Part shown: piece after piece, positions 6,401 to 6,401 of the stretch
How positions within the stretch are numbered: the first letter of the stretch is position 1
How the letters are laid out: the number at the start of each line of letters is the position of its first letter
Origin: Pseudomonadales bacterium
Lineage (GTDB): Bacteria; Pseudomonadota; Gammaproteobacteria; Pseudomonadales; Azotimanducaceae
Length of the DNA: 6,401 nt
NCBI GenBank assembly: GCA_028822125.1
Contig: JAPKEK010000135.1
Coordinates: 1-6,401 of the forward strand
Reading direction: 5' to 3'
Program-made: the position numbers and the translations under genes
The notes under the pieces: model-generated
Told to the model about the DNA's origin: nothing
Database searches by the model: none
The model's input: only the letters and a program-made list of their open reading frames with translations

Positions 6401-6401
6401 T

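Noticed and set aside
1..6401. CRISPR array, tRNA, IS terminal repeats or toxin-antitoxin pair
   Set aside because: No regularly spaced repeats, tRNA cloverleaf, transposase frame with flanking repeats or paired small overlapping genes were seen.

Overview
The window reads like an accessory stretch of a proteobacterial chromosome, most likely a gammaproteobacterium. The basis is mid-range base composition, bacterial Shine-Dalgarno spacing, and a membrane GGDEF protein whose wording (the 'MAYRDELTG..RRALNE' and 'DVDHFKKFND'-like blocks) I associate with gammaproteobacteria. No rRNA, tRNA or marker gene is present, so the taxonomy is inference.

Layout: (1) 2-430 (+) is the 3' end of a major facilitator (MFS) transporter cut by the window edge. 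(2) 489 to about 700 (+) has no gene but holds nested inverted repeats and a GTGCG start, like a fragment of group II intron domain I. (3) 709 to about 2006 (-) is a membrane-anchored diguanylate cyclase gene broken by several in-frame stops and one frameshift. (4) 2126-2743 (-) is a zinc-ribbon Nudix hydrolase whose only well-placed start codon is ATC. (5) 2744-3108 is a 365-base divergent intergenic region with a perfect 13-bp odd-centred palindrome. (6) 3109-4401 (+) is a complete 12-helix MFS transporter of the monocarboxylate / oxalate-formate type, starting at TTG. (7) 4419-6035 (-), convergent with it and 17 bases away, is a complete gamma-glutamyltransferase-like Ntn hydrolase. (8) 6164-6400 (-) is the C-terminal end of a class V aminotransferase / cysteine-desulfurase-like PLP enzyme that runs off the window.

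The right half (MFS, GGT-like hydrolase, PLP enzyme) could be a small uptake and catabolism locus for an amide or amino-acid-like compound. The hydrolase keeps the catalytic Thr and oxyanion glycines of the GGT family but lacks the residues that grip the gamma-glutamyl group in E. coli GGT, so glutathione is probably not its substrate. The left half is decaying: a dead signalling gene beside a probable retroelement relic. I found no convincing new multi-gene system. The best leads are the altered GGT pocket, the ATC start of the Nudix gene and the structured RNA relic.
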